From CAZVPF01 sp964628195 (GTDB taxonomy: Bacteria; Planctomycetota; Phycisphaerae; Sedimentisphaerales; Anaerohalosphaeraceae), in contig CAZVPF010000011.1 in NCBI GenBank assembly GCA_964628195.1, positions 26,735 to 90,734 on the forward strand: 64,000 nucleotides of DNA. Direction: 5' to 3'. The position numbers and the translations under genes were made by a program. The notes below the pieces were generated by a model, which was not told the DNA's origin, did no database searches, and was given only the letters and a program-made list of their open reading frames with translations. Shown in pieces: positions 16,498-24,480 of the stretch (within the stretch, counting starts at the first letter, position 1; each line of letters starts with the position of its first letter).

Positions 16498-17359
16498 TCG
16501 CCGCATAACCAACGCTTTCTTCACTGCCGCGACCGAACCTCTTTTCCATCACCTCATTGCTGGTGGTATGCGCAAGAAGATACCCTTTATCTTTGCCCAT
16601 CTCTTTCATCGCCGCAATTAGAGCAGCAACCGCCCCCGCACCGCATGCGCTCATATTTTCACTACCTGACCTAATAACACCTTCACTGTCCAGTTTCAGT
16701 GCCATATCGATAAACTGCTTATCATTGACTTCATAAGCCCATTTTAACGCTTTGGCCCCCGTCCCTTCCGGCGCAAATCCATACCTCGGCCCGTAATGCG
16801 TAAGGTCCGTCGATGCAATAAAAACAGCTTTTCTACCGATATTTTTAACTGCTCTCGCTGCTTCTATACCCGCAGATATCGAAGCATCCGCAGGTGGACA
16901 CGCAACAGGCACTATCTTCGCGCCATCGAACATATATTTAATGAAAGGCACCTGGACCTCGATACTGTGTTCGCCTCTGTGAACCGCCCTGTCGGTCTCC
17001 ACAACACCGCTGTCGGCGATCTTCCCCGCAAGTTCCTCGTCAACCTCGACAACACCAAGCGGGGTCTCCCAGCCGCCCCGATCATAAACGCTTGGCCCGC
17101 TTACACCATAATGATGAACCGCCCCGAATATTACAAAAGTCTCCACGTCCCCCGCTTTTTCTTTTATCGTCGAAAAAACCAGCCCTGCCAAATCTCCGCT
17201 AAAGACCCAGCCCGCGTGAGGCACAATACCGCCCGAAATCGTACCGGGCAGTTCGACTTCCGGCCTCCTCAGGTTAAGGCATTCCTCTATCTCTGCTTTA
17301 CAACTTCCGCTGCCGCCGCTGTAAAATTGCCCCGCTGCTATCGGCTGCCTTATATTCAT
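16487..17359 (-). CDS. amrB: AmmeMemoRadiSam system protein B (Memo family)
   Basis: A 290-residue protein matching the Memo/AmrB family throughout: RQPIAAGQFY at the N-terminus, GGIVPHAGWVFSG with the first conserved His, VIFGAVHHYG, HRGEHSIEVQVPFIKY, STDLTHYGPRYG and the closing AIIY. These His/Cys/Asp positions line the metal-binding cleft of Memo, which resembles extradiol dioxygenases. Bacterial members usually occur with AmmeMemoRadiSam A and a radical SAM protein, neither of which is in the window. GGAGG is seven bases before the start. Confidence 0.9.
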   Translation of the reverse strand: MNIRQPIAAGQFYSGGSGSCKAEIEECLNLRRPEVELPGTISGGIVPHAGWVFSGDLAGLVFSTIKEKAGDVETFVIFGAVHHYGVSGPSVYDRGGWETPLGVVEVDEELAGKIADSGVVETDRAVHRGEHSIEVQVPFIKYMFDGAKIVPVACPPADASISAGIEAARAVKNIGRKAVFIASTDLTHYGPRYGFAPEGTGAKALKWAYEVNDKQFIDMALKLDSEGVIRSGSENMSACGAGAVAALIAAMKEMGKDKGYLLAHTTSNEVMEKRFGRGSEESVGYAAIIY

Positions 17360-17445
17360 AATTTAGCCTCCTTCTTCTTGAAATATTCATAACAATCGTT
17401 ATTATCTACAGAAACATTTTATTATTCAAGAAAAAAGGAAATTCT

Positions 17446-17952
17446 ATGGCTAAGGAAAAACCTCAAATCGCCGTATTAATGGGCTCCGACAGTGACCTTC
17501 CCACCATGCAGGCTTGTGTCGACCAACTCAGGGATTTCGGACTCACTCCTGCCGTTCGAGTTATTTCCGCACACAGAACCCCTGAAGTCGCTTCTCAGTT
17601 CGCACGTGACGCCGAGAACAACGGAATTAAAATAATCATTGCCGCCGCCGGAATGGCCGCTCACCTCGCCGGTGCAATGGCCGCACAAACACACCTGCCT
17701 ATAATAGGCGTACCCCTCCAGGCATCCGAAGGACCATCAGGACTCGATGCGCTTTTAAGCACAGTGCAGATGCCTCCCGGCGTACCGGTAGCGACAACCG
17801 CCATAGGAAAAGCAGGAGCGAAAAATGCAGCCGTCCTCGCGCTGCAGATACTCGCCCTCTCGGACGAAAAGCTCAGGCAGACACTGATCGATTTCCGTAA
17901 AAAACAAAGCGAAAAAGTTATCGCAAAAGACAAAAAAGTCTCAGGTGCTTAA
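17446..17952 (+). CDS. purE: N5-carboxyaminoimidazole ribonucleotide mutase
   Basis: A 168-residue class I PurE of normal length. LMGSDSDLPTMQ opens the nucleotide-binding fold, VISAHRTPE carries the catalytic His, and AAAGMAAHLAGAMAAQTHLP and GVPLQASEGPSGLDALLSTV are diagnostic. It converts N5-CAIR to CAIR in purine synthesis. A purK partner is not adjacent. AAAGGAAA precedes the start. Confidence 0.95.
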   Translation: MAKEKPQIAVLMGSDSDLPTMQACVDQLRDFGLTPAVRVISAHRTPEVASQFARDAENNGIKIIIAAAGMAAHLAGAMAAQTHLPIIGVPLQASEGPSGLDALLSTVQMPPGVPVATTAIGKAGAKNAAVLALQILALSDEKLRQTLIDFRKKQSEKVIAKDKKVSGA

Positions 17953-17982
17953 AATCTCCGCTTAAAACATAAATATGTGTGA

Positions 17983-19434
17983 TTAAAAAAGTTCGGCAAG
18001 ATATTTATCAGCCGTTCTTATATGCCCATTAAGCTTAGCTGTGTTCATCTTGTTTAATTGCCATACAAGAGGCTTGGTCCGCTGGTTGTTCTCGAAAAAC
18101 TCTTTATGCTTATCGACGAATCTCCAGAACAACCCGTCCCAAACTTCACACCACCTCCCTTTTTTGTAATTGCTCATTTTAAGTATATAATTCGACGAGC
18201 TGATATAAGGCTTGCTCGTTATAAGACCGCCAGTCGAAAACTGGCTCATCCCGTGAACATTCGGCACCATAACCCAATGCCAGGCGTCAATGAACATCTC
18301 AGAAAACCACTTGCACACATCACAAGGTTTTATCTCACAAAGCAGCATAAAATTACCCAGCACCATCAGCCTTTCAATATGATGAGCGTAACCTGTCTCA
18401 AGAACACTTGATATCGTGTTGTCAACCGGCTCTACGCCGGTCGAAGCCTCGTAAAAAGCACCGGGCAAAGAATTATCACACCCAAAAAAATTGTCTCTTT
18501 CCATCCTCTCCCCATGCAGCAAATATGCGATCCTCATAAATTCCCGCCATCCAATGAGCTGCCTTATGAATCCCTCCGCGGAATTTATCGGTATATTATG
18601 CTTCTCAAAATGCGCCACAGCTTTTTCCAGAACCTCACCCGGCCTCACCAGCCCGGTATTCATCGAACTGCTCAAAAGCGAATGAAACAATATCGGTTCA
18701 TCCCTGCTGACCGCATCCTCATAATCACCAAACAGCTCAAACTTATCGTCTAAAAAATTACACAAAAGCCTCCTCGCCTGCCCGCTGTCCGTCGGATACC
18801 TGAATTCCTCAGAACTGCCCGGATTGTCTCCAAAATTATCCTCGACATACTTCCGGGCCTCTTTTAAAAATTCATCATCACGCGGCTGGTAAGTCTTAGG
18901 CACCTCAACTTCACGCCCCAAAGCTTTCCGGTTCGCCGTATCAAAACTGTACTTGCCCCCGATAGGCTTGCCGTCTTCCATAAGAACACCCAGCCGTTTA
19001 CGCTGCGCAGCGTAAAAAGAAGACATCGACAAGTGCTCCTTGCCCTCAAAAAAAGACCCGTAAAAATCCTCGCTCGTAATAAATGCCGGGTTTTCAATAA
19101 AACAAAGCTCAATGCCTGTTTTTTTGCAGATTCTTTTCACCAACTCTTCAACTTTTCTCTCAGCCGGACGCACACAGCAAAGACTGTCAATTTTATTTTT
19201 TGAAAGCTCCTTTTCAAGGTCGCTCTCAAAGCCCAGGTAAAGCGTTTTTTTCTTTCGCTCCATAAGTCTCTGCGCATATTTCTTCATACTCGCCCGCAGC
19301 AAAACCAGCCTGCACTTATGAAATTGCAATCTTGAAAATGCGAAAGGATGCTCGTATACAATAGAAAACTTCGCCCCGTCACCCAACGGCGATTGTGAGA
19401 ACAACTGGTCCGGCAGTATCAGTTCAGCTTTCAT
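17983..19434 (-). CDS. Cryptochrome/photolyase family protein (PhrB/FeS-BCP-related)
   Basis: A 483-residue protein with the layout of the bacterial (6-4) photolyase/cryptochrome-like group: N-terminal 'DPRP' domain with ILPDQLF and the C-terminal FAD-binding helical domain with RQLIGWREFMR, GYAHHIERLMVLGNFMLL, IDAWHWVMVPNVHGMSQFST and TSKPYISSSNYILKMSNYKKG. Iron-sulfur members carry a Cys pair right after the MSNY-type motif; here the text reads YKKGRWCE, keeping only one Cys, so the [4Fe-4S] cluster is probably absent. A light-driven DNA repair or light-sensing role is inferred. GGAGC precedes the start. Confidence 0.82.
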   Translation of the reverse strand: MKAELILPDQLFSQSPLGDGAKFSIVYEHPFAFSRLQFHKCRLVLLRASMKKYAQRLMERKKKTLYLGFESDLEKELSKNKIDSLCCVRPAERKVEELVKRICKKTGIELCFIENPAFITSEDFYGSFFEGKEHLSMSSFYAAQRKRLGVLMEDGKPIGGKYSFDTANRKALGREVEVPKTYQPRDDEFLKEARKYVEDNFGDNPGSSEEFRYPTDSGQARRLLCNFLDDKFELFGDYEDAVSRDEPILFHSLLSSSMNTGLVRPGEVLEKAVAHFEKHNIPINSAEGFIRQLIGWREFMRIAYLLHGERMERDNFFGCDNSLPGAFYEASTGVEPVDNTISSVLETGYAHHIERLMVLGNFMLLCEIKPCDVCKWFSEMFIDAWHWVMVPNVHGMSQFSTGGLITSKPYISSSNYILKMSNYKKGRWCEVWDGLFWRFVDKHKEFFENNQRTKPLVWQLNKMNTAKLNGHIRTADKYLAELF

Positions 19435-19559
19435 ATATGCTCCATGAAAGAACTGAAATTATTATCCCATTCAATGAACCAAATCAAAGAAAATAATTTC
19501 ACTTCGGCCCCAAAATAACTATAATGCCGAATTATTATCAATGAAACCCGGAGATTAGC

Positions 19560-20741
19560 ATGAATAACACAATAATGGCAGCAGGCCATATATGTCTTGA
19601 TATCACACCGTTTATACCGGTTAAAAGCCATGTTTCATTAACGGATATATTCACACCGGGCAAACTCACCAACGTCGACACTGCCTGCCTTTCAACAGGC
19701 GGCGCAGTCGCCAACACCGGAGGCTCACTCGCAAAAATGGGCTTCGACGTAAAACTCAACGGCAAGATCGGCAATGACGAGTTCGGCAGGATAATAAAAA
19801 ACATCGTCGGCCCCGAAGCTGCACGGTCTTTCACCGTCGTAAATGGCGAACAGACATCCTACAGCGTCGTACTCGCAATACCCGGCTTTGACAGAATGTT
19901 CCTTCACTGCCCCGGATGCAATGATACATTCAGCGCAGATGACATCGACTACGAAGCGGCTGAACAATGTGGCATATTCCATTTCGGCTACCCAACGCTC
20001 ATGGCGGCGATATTTGCAAAAGATGGTGCCGAATGTGAAAATATGTTCCGCCGCGTAAAACAAAAATCAACCGTGACAAGCATGGACCTTACCCTGCCGG
20101 ACCCTCAAAGTCCCTCAGGAAAAGCCGACTGGAAAAAAATACTGACATCAACTTTTAAATATCTCGATATATTCGTTCCAAGCGCCGAGGAAATAGCATA
20201 TATGTTAAACCGCGATCTTTTCAAGCGATGCCAGGAAACCGCCAGGCTAAATAGCTGCGACCCTGTCGAAGCCTACTCACCCACTGATTGCATTTCCCTG
20301 CTCGATGAAATGCTCTGCCTCGGCGTTAAGATAGCCGGCATAAAACTCGGCGCAAAAGGTCTCATGCTGAAAACTGCATCGCTCAAAGATATAGAATCGC
20401 TTCAACTCTTCGATCAGCAAACGGCTTCCCAATGGGCCGACCGATTGCTCTGGGGTAATACTTTCAAAGTCGATAAAGTTGTCTCCGCCACAGGTGCCGG
20501 CGATGCGGCCATCGCAGGACTTCTCGGAGCCATCGCCAAAAACCTAAAACCTGAACAGGCAATACTCGCCGCCAATACCGCCGGAGCAATGAACGTCCGC
20601 AACGCAGACGCGCTGAGCGGTATAGGCAACTGGAACGAAATAACCAAATGGATCGACGGAAAAGGCCTCGACATAAACACCGCCTGTCCCGATGAAACCC
20701 TGTTCAAACCTGCCGAATTAAAAGGTGTCTTTCAGGGCTGA
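19560..20741 (+). CDS. PfkB-family carbohydrate kinase
   Basis: A 393-residue ribokinase/PfkB-type kinase. The N-terminal GGAVANTGGSLAKMGFDV with GKIGNDEFG is signature 1, and VSATGAGDAAIAGLLGAI near residues 315-332 is signature 2 with the catalytic Asp and anion hole. Substrate is likely a sugar or nucleoside; the cysteine-containing HCPGCNDTF is shared by some planctomycete members but does not define it. Start has GGAGA eight bases upstream. It ends 76 bases from the convergent htrA-like gene. Confidence 0.9.
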   Translation: MNNTIMAAGHICLDITPFIPVKSHVSLTDIFTPGKLTNVDTACLSTGGAVANTGGSLAKMGFDVKLNGKIGNDEFGRIIKNIVGPEAARSFTVVNGEQTSYSVVLAIPGFDRMFLHCPGCNDTFSADDIDYEAAEQCGIFHFGYPTLMAAIFAKDGAECENMFRRVKQKSTVTSMDLTLPDPQSPSGKADWKKILTSTFKYLDIFVPSAEEIAYMLNRDLFKRCQETARLNSCDPVEAYSPTDCISLLDEMLCLGVKIAGIKLGAKGLMLKTASLKDIESLQLFDQQTASQWADRLLWGNTFKVDKVVSATGAGDAAIAGLLGAIAKNLKPEQAILAANTAGAMNVRNADALSGIGNWNEITKWIDGKGLDINTACPDETLFKPAELKGVFQG

Positions 20742-20752
20742 AACTAACCAGC

Positions 20753-20784
20753 AAAAAAGGGCAAGCCGCCTTTGCGACCTGCCC
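20753..20784 (-). terminator. Rho-independent terminator of the htrA-like gene
   Basis: On the minus strand an 11-pair stem (GGGCAGGTCGC / GCGGCTTGCCC, two G-U pairs) with loop AAAG is followed by TTTTTT. It lies 34 bases past the htrA-like stop codon. Confidence 0.8.
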
Positions 20785-20817
20785 TGAAAAAATTCAAAAA
20801 CAGTCAATCAATTATGC

Positions 20818-22269
20818 TTACTTATCCTTGGCTTTTATAAGAACAAGACTTGCCACATTCCCGTCTTTAACCAGCAGAAGAGCCTTGCCGTTATCAGCTT
20901 CCTTCTCAAGCGCATCGGAAAACTCCTCAACGTTCTCGACTTTCCTGTTATTAACACTCACGATCAGCATCCCGGGCCGAAGTCCCTGCCTTGCAGCCGA
21001 GCTTTCCGGGTCAACATTTGTAATTACAACACCTTCGTCTGGCTCATACCCGAGCTGTTCTGCGATCTCCTCGGTAAGATTCTGAACAGTTAGCCCGAAC
21101 ATCTCGGTTATCTTCGCATCCGGTTCCTTCAGAGCAAGCGGAGAATCCTCAAGTGAACCTATCTTTACGGTAACATCCTTTTCCTTGCCGTCACGTATGA
21201 TTGTTAATTTCGCTTTCTCGCCGGGCCTTATCGCAGCGATCATGTTCTTGAACTTCTGCAAACCTTCAATCCTCTTGCCGTCAAGCTCGACAATAACGTC
21301 GCCCTGCTTAAGACCCGCTTTCTCCGCAGGCGAATCTTCGAGAACCTTGCCGATTAAAACACCGTCGGAGTTTTCCAGCCCAAGGTACTCAGAAACATCA
21401 TCATTAACTTGCCCCATCTGAATACCGAGAAATCCTCTTGTTACAGTTCCGGTCTCGATAAGCTGCTCCTTGATGCTATTTGCCATCTTAATAGGAATCG
21501 CAAAACCAATTCCCATATAACCCCTTGCCCCCTGGCTGACAATTGCGGTATTTATACCGATGGCCCGCCCGTTAATATCAAGCAAAGGCCCCCCCGAGTT
21601 ACCCGGGTTGATCGCAGCATCGGTCTGAATAAAATCATCGTACTCCGTAATGCCTACAGTTCTGCCTTTTGCGCTTACAACACCAACAGTCACTGTAGCC
21701 TCGAGTCCGAACGGGTTGCCGACTGCTATAACCCACTCACCTATATCCAGGGAATCCGAATCTCCTATCTCAATATAAGGAAGATCCTCGCCGTCAACTT
21801 TTATTACAGCAACATCGGATCTCGGGTCTGTACCTATAACCTCCGCCTTCATCTCTCGACCGTCATGAAGCTTAACCGTAACCTCGTCTGCCCCATCAAC
21901 TACATGGTTATTCGTAAAAATATACCCGTCCTTGGAAATAATAAAACCAGAGCCCTGAGCACTGCGTTCCCTTTGCCTGGGCTGCTGCTTTTGTCTGAAT
22001 CTCGGGCCGAAAAAGAAATCAAAAAAGTCGTCATCGAAAGGCATCCTGTTGCCGAAAGGCGATTGTACCGCGACCTTCTTGGAAACCTCAACTGCAACTA
22101 CCGCCGGTATGGCGTCTTTTGAAACCGCGGTAAACGCTTTTGATGTCTCTTTAAGTGTTTGAATCGCCTGCGGATTCTCAGAATCTTTCGCACAAGTACC
22201 CATCGGACTAAGTGCCAGGATAAGAACCGCCGCAACCAATGCTGTAATAACTATTCTTGACTTTCTCAT
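20818..22269 (-). CDS. DegP/HtrA-type periplasmic serine protease
   Basis: A 483-residue protein. The ATG at 22269 has AAGGAGC six bases upstream and is preferred to an in-frame TTG five codons earlier. A signal peptide (ITALVAAVLILALSPMGTCA) precedes a trypsin-like domain with the triad H122 (TNNHVVDG), D152 (SDVAVIKV) and S225 (NPGNSGGPLL). Two PDZ domains follow (~275-370, ~390-475; GFLGIQMG, AEKAGLKQGDVIVELDG, GVVITNVDPESSAARQGLRP). The family degrades or refolds damaged envelope proteins. The Phe/Asp-rich segment DDDFFDFFFGP is the DegQ-type LA loop. A promoter is visible upstream. Confidence 0.93.
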   Translation of the reverse strand: MRKSRIVITALVAAVLILALSPMGTCAKDSENPQAIQTLKETSKAFTAVSKDAIPAVVAVEVSKKVAVQSPFGNRMPFDDDFFDFFFGPRFRQKQQPRQRERSAQGSGFIISKDGYIFTNNHVVDGADEVTVKLHDGREMKAEVIGTDPRSDVAVIKVDGEDLPYIEIGDSDSLDIGEWVIAVGNPFGLEATVTVGVVSAKGRTVGITEYDDFIQTDAAINPGNSGGPLLDINGRAIGINTAIVSQGARGYMGIGFAIPIKMANSIKEQLIETGTVTRGFLGIQMGQVNDDVSEYLGLENSDGVLIGKVLEDSPAEKAGLKQGDVIVELDGKRIEGLQKFKNMIAAIRPGEKAKLTIIRDGKEKDVTVKIGSLEDSPLALKEPDAKITEMFGLTVQNLTEEIAEQLGYEPDEGVVITNVDPESSAARQGLRPGMLIVSVNNRKVENVEEFSDALEKEADNGKALLLVKDGNVASLVLIKAKDK

Positions 22270-22684
22270 GTCAGCTCCTTTCAAATGTAAGCCCTGCTTT
22301 CTGTTTTCAAAAATAGATCATGCTAAATCTTAAACGCAATTAAAGACTAATTCAATCAGATATTTCGTATACGATTAACGCACCGGATTGTTTGAACCCG
22401 GACCCAAATTTAACACAATCTTAATTAACAAATATTATGCCATTAATTGCGGAGATAAGTTAAAGGCTTGTAAATAAAGAGTTTGCAGCAACAAGGCTTT
22501 CTCGCCCCCACCGCCCCCAACTGCCATAATTGCAAGCTACCGGCAGATTGATTGATAAAAACCCCCCTGTTATTCACCCGGAACCTAGTACCCTGCCGAA
22601 CTTTATGAAACAAAATTGCGGAAATTGCTGACTTAAAATCATGCAAAATATTACATTGCCCCCCTGTCTATTTCATTTTTTAGT
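22270..22684. other. Intergenic region between htrA-like and 3D-domain genes
   Basis: About 415 bases with no supported gene. The part next to the htrA-like gene holds its promoter candidate. The middle (22440-22680) has C-rich runs but no tRNA cloverleaf, repeat or ORF with a ribosome site that I can support. Confidence 0.5.
22327..22355 (-). promoter_or_regulatory. Candidate sigma-70 promoter of the htrA-like gene
   Basis: On the minus strand TTGAAT (22355-22350) and TAAGAT (22332-22327) are spaced 17 bases, ~58 bases before the start codon. Confidence 0.45.
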
Positions 22685-23281
22685 TCACCGGTCGGCGATG
22701 CGCACTTTAACATCGAGATACTTCGTCCCCCATTTCGATGCCGTATAGTGAGTGTTATAAAAAACATCCAGCCGATACCCCTTAATATCCCTCCCGCGGT
22801 CCAGCACCTTAACAGGCTTTGAATGGTTGTAACCCGGTATTATCATCTCAGTTCCGAAAGGAAAAACCTTGTCAGCCGCCACAAAACGGTCCCCCCAGTT
22901 GACTCGATGATTGCACGCGGTCCGACCATCGGCAAACCTTCCGCAGCACTTCGCACAAGGGCAATACGCCGTAACCCTCATCCGAACTGTAACCCACCTG
23001 TCAATCGCTGCCTTGCCGTCGCCGATATCGCTTGCAAGAAGCTCTCTAAGGGCCGCCTGTGCCTGCTCGACAACCCCCGGCTCCAATTCAGCCGACACTG
23101 CTTCAACATTCTGCACGGCACCGGATAGATCATTAACGCTTGAAGCTGTCGCGCTGAGAGAAGAAACATTCACCTCATCGCCCGCAAGAAAAAGCAGCGT
23201 ATTTAACATTATAAGCACAACCGCTGTTATACCCAGCGGCGATGAAAGATAATCGATTATATGTAGCGCAGCTTTTTTCAA
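22685..23281 (-). CDS. Membrane-anchored 3D-domain protein
   Basis: A 198-residue protein starting at TTG 23281, supported by GGGAG eight bases upstream. One transmembrane helix (residues ~17-34, LGITAVVLIMLNTLLFLAG) is followed by a helical linker and a C-terminal 3D/double-psi barrel domain: VTAYCPCAKCCGRFADG, FPFGTEMIIPGY, KVLDRGRDIKGYRLDVFY. The domain is named for three Asp residues and is related to the catalytic part of MltA and resuscitation factors. A peptidoglycan-related role in the envelope is inferred. The CPC..CC cluster is common in this subgroup. Confidence 0.8.
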   Translation of the reverse strand: MKKAALHIIDYLSSPLGITAVVLIMLNTLLFLAGDEVNVSSLSATASSVNDLSGAVQNVEAVSAELEPGVVEQAQAALRELLASDIGDGKAAIDRWVTVRMRVTAYCPCAKCCGRFADGRTACNHRVNWGDRFVAADKVFPFGTEMIIPGYNHSKPVKVLDRGRDIKGYRLDVFYNTHYTASKWGTKYLDVKVRIADR

Positions 23282-23681
23282 TTTGTTTACTCCCGTCGAT
23301 AAAAGCCTGTCCTCGAAAGATTATCAAGCGACTTTCGTCAAATATTGCCTGTTTATATAAACCTTTTCGAAAACTCTACTTCCATTAAAAACAAAAAGCG
23401 GGCTAAAAAAGCACCGCATTTGGTCAATAATCAAATATTTCAAAAAACATCCGTATGAAAACCCTTGCCCCATTCCATTGGGAGTATGTGAAGATTATAC
23501 TTGTCGCGCTGCAGAGGTGTCAAGACAATAATAAAAATTCGCAAAATTGACAAAAACTAATCGCCATTTCAGGTTCGGTATGTCCACAACAAAATTTTAG
23601 CATTTCCTTTGTAGATATGCTTTTTTATGTTAGAATATCCCCAGCCTGTTGGGGGATAGTAAAAAGGGCAAGGAAGATTAA
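23282..23681. other. Divergent intergenic region
   Basis: About 400 bases separating two divergent genes, AT-rich. A weak promoter-like pair (TTGTAG / TAGAAT, 16 bases) and an inverted repeat TATCCCC (23636-23642) / GGGGATA (23652-23658) lie just before the SNase-like gene and would form a short hairpin in its leader. Nothing else is supported. Confidence 0.4.
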
Positions 23682-24440
23682 ATGAGATACATTGGCATAA
23701 TCATTGTGCTGCTGCTTGCGGCTGGAGGCATATTATCCGGTTCCGACGGACCGCTTGGCCCCGCAAATCAGGATACAAATGTAACCTTGCGGGAAGATCA
23801 AGGCTACGGCTGCGTACTTGTGGACCAAGTCGTATCCATTGAAGAGGATTTTTTTATTATCTGCAACATCAACCAGTGGCCCCCCGTTATCGGAAAGGAA
23901 GTCGCAGTTAGGATAGCAAATCTTGAAAGTCCTTCGATAGACCAGCTCGGCAAAAAAACTATACAAGTCGAAGAGATCAAATCCCAGACAATCGACTTTA
24001 TAAAATCGAGCATCGAACAGGGCAATACTGTTATACTCGAGAACATAACTCGCGGCGAAAAATTCTGCCTTGTCGCGGATGTAAAAATCGACGGCGTAAG
24101 TATAGCCAAAAACCTCATCGACGCAGGACTTGCAAGACCCGCGGTAAAGGTTGTAATTGAAAAGGTCCCTGCCGTTTCAAGACATGAAGTTTACCAAGCC
24201 CCTCCTGACGGCAATACAGATTACAGCACCCCTTCGATAACCGAAAAAACAACCAGCCAAAAACAGAATACTCAGCAAAATAATGACAAATTCGTCGTCT
24301 GCTCTCGCAGCAGCAGGGTTTACCACAAACCGAATTGTCATTTTACTAAACGTATATCAGAAGAAAACATGGTCCGCTACTCTTCCCCGCAGGAGGCCGA
24401 AAAAGCAGGCAAAAGACCATGCAGAATGTGCAACAAATGA
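23682..24440 (+). CDS. SNase-like protein with C-terminal Cys/His motif
   Basis: A 252-residue exported protein: signal peptide (IIIVLLLAAGGILSG), then a staphylococcal-nuclease-like barrel (residues ~45-155) with KEVAVRIANLESPSID and VSIAKNLIDAGLARP, the latter matching the 'LxxxGLA' end of SNase folds. The catalytic Arg/Glu set is not clearly complete, so nuclease activity is doubtful. A Gln/Thr/Asn-rich linker leads to a ~40-residue C-terminal module (VYHKPNCHFTKRI, PCRMCNK) of the kind found at the ends of many SNase-type and Ada-like proteins, with one His and three Cys likely to bind zinc. AGGAAG precedes the ATG. Confidence 0.65.
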   Translation: MRYIGIIIVLLLAAGGILSGSDGPLGPANQDTNVTLREDQGYGCVLVDQVVSIEEDFFIICNINQWPPVIGKEVAVRIANLESPSIDQLGKKTIQVEEIKSQTIDFIKSSIEQGNTVILENITRGEKFCLVADVKIDGVSIAKNLIDAGLARPAVKVVIEKVPAVSRHEVYQAPPDGNTDYSTPSITEKTTSQKQNTQQNNDKFVVCSRSSRVYHKPNCHFTKRISEENMVRYSSPQEAEKAGKRPCRMCNK

Positions 24441-24480
24441 TCGCGGCGCCGCAGAACCGTTTTTGTTGACACGGTGAAAT

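Noticed and set aside
23636..23658. Riboswitch in front of the SNase-like gene
   Set aside because: Only a single 7-bp hairpin is present; no multi-helix aptamer-like structure.
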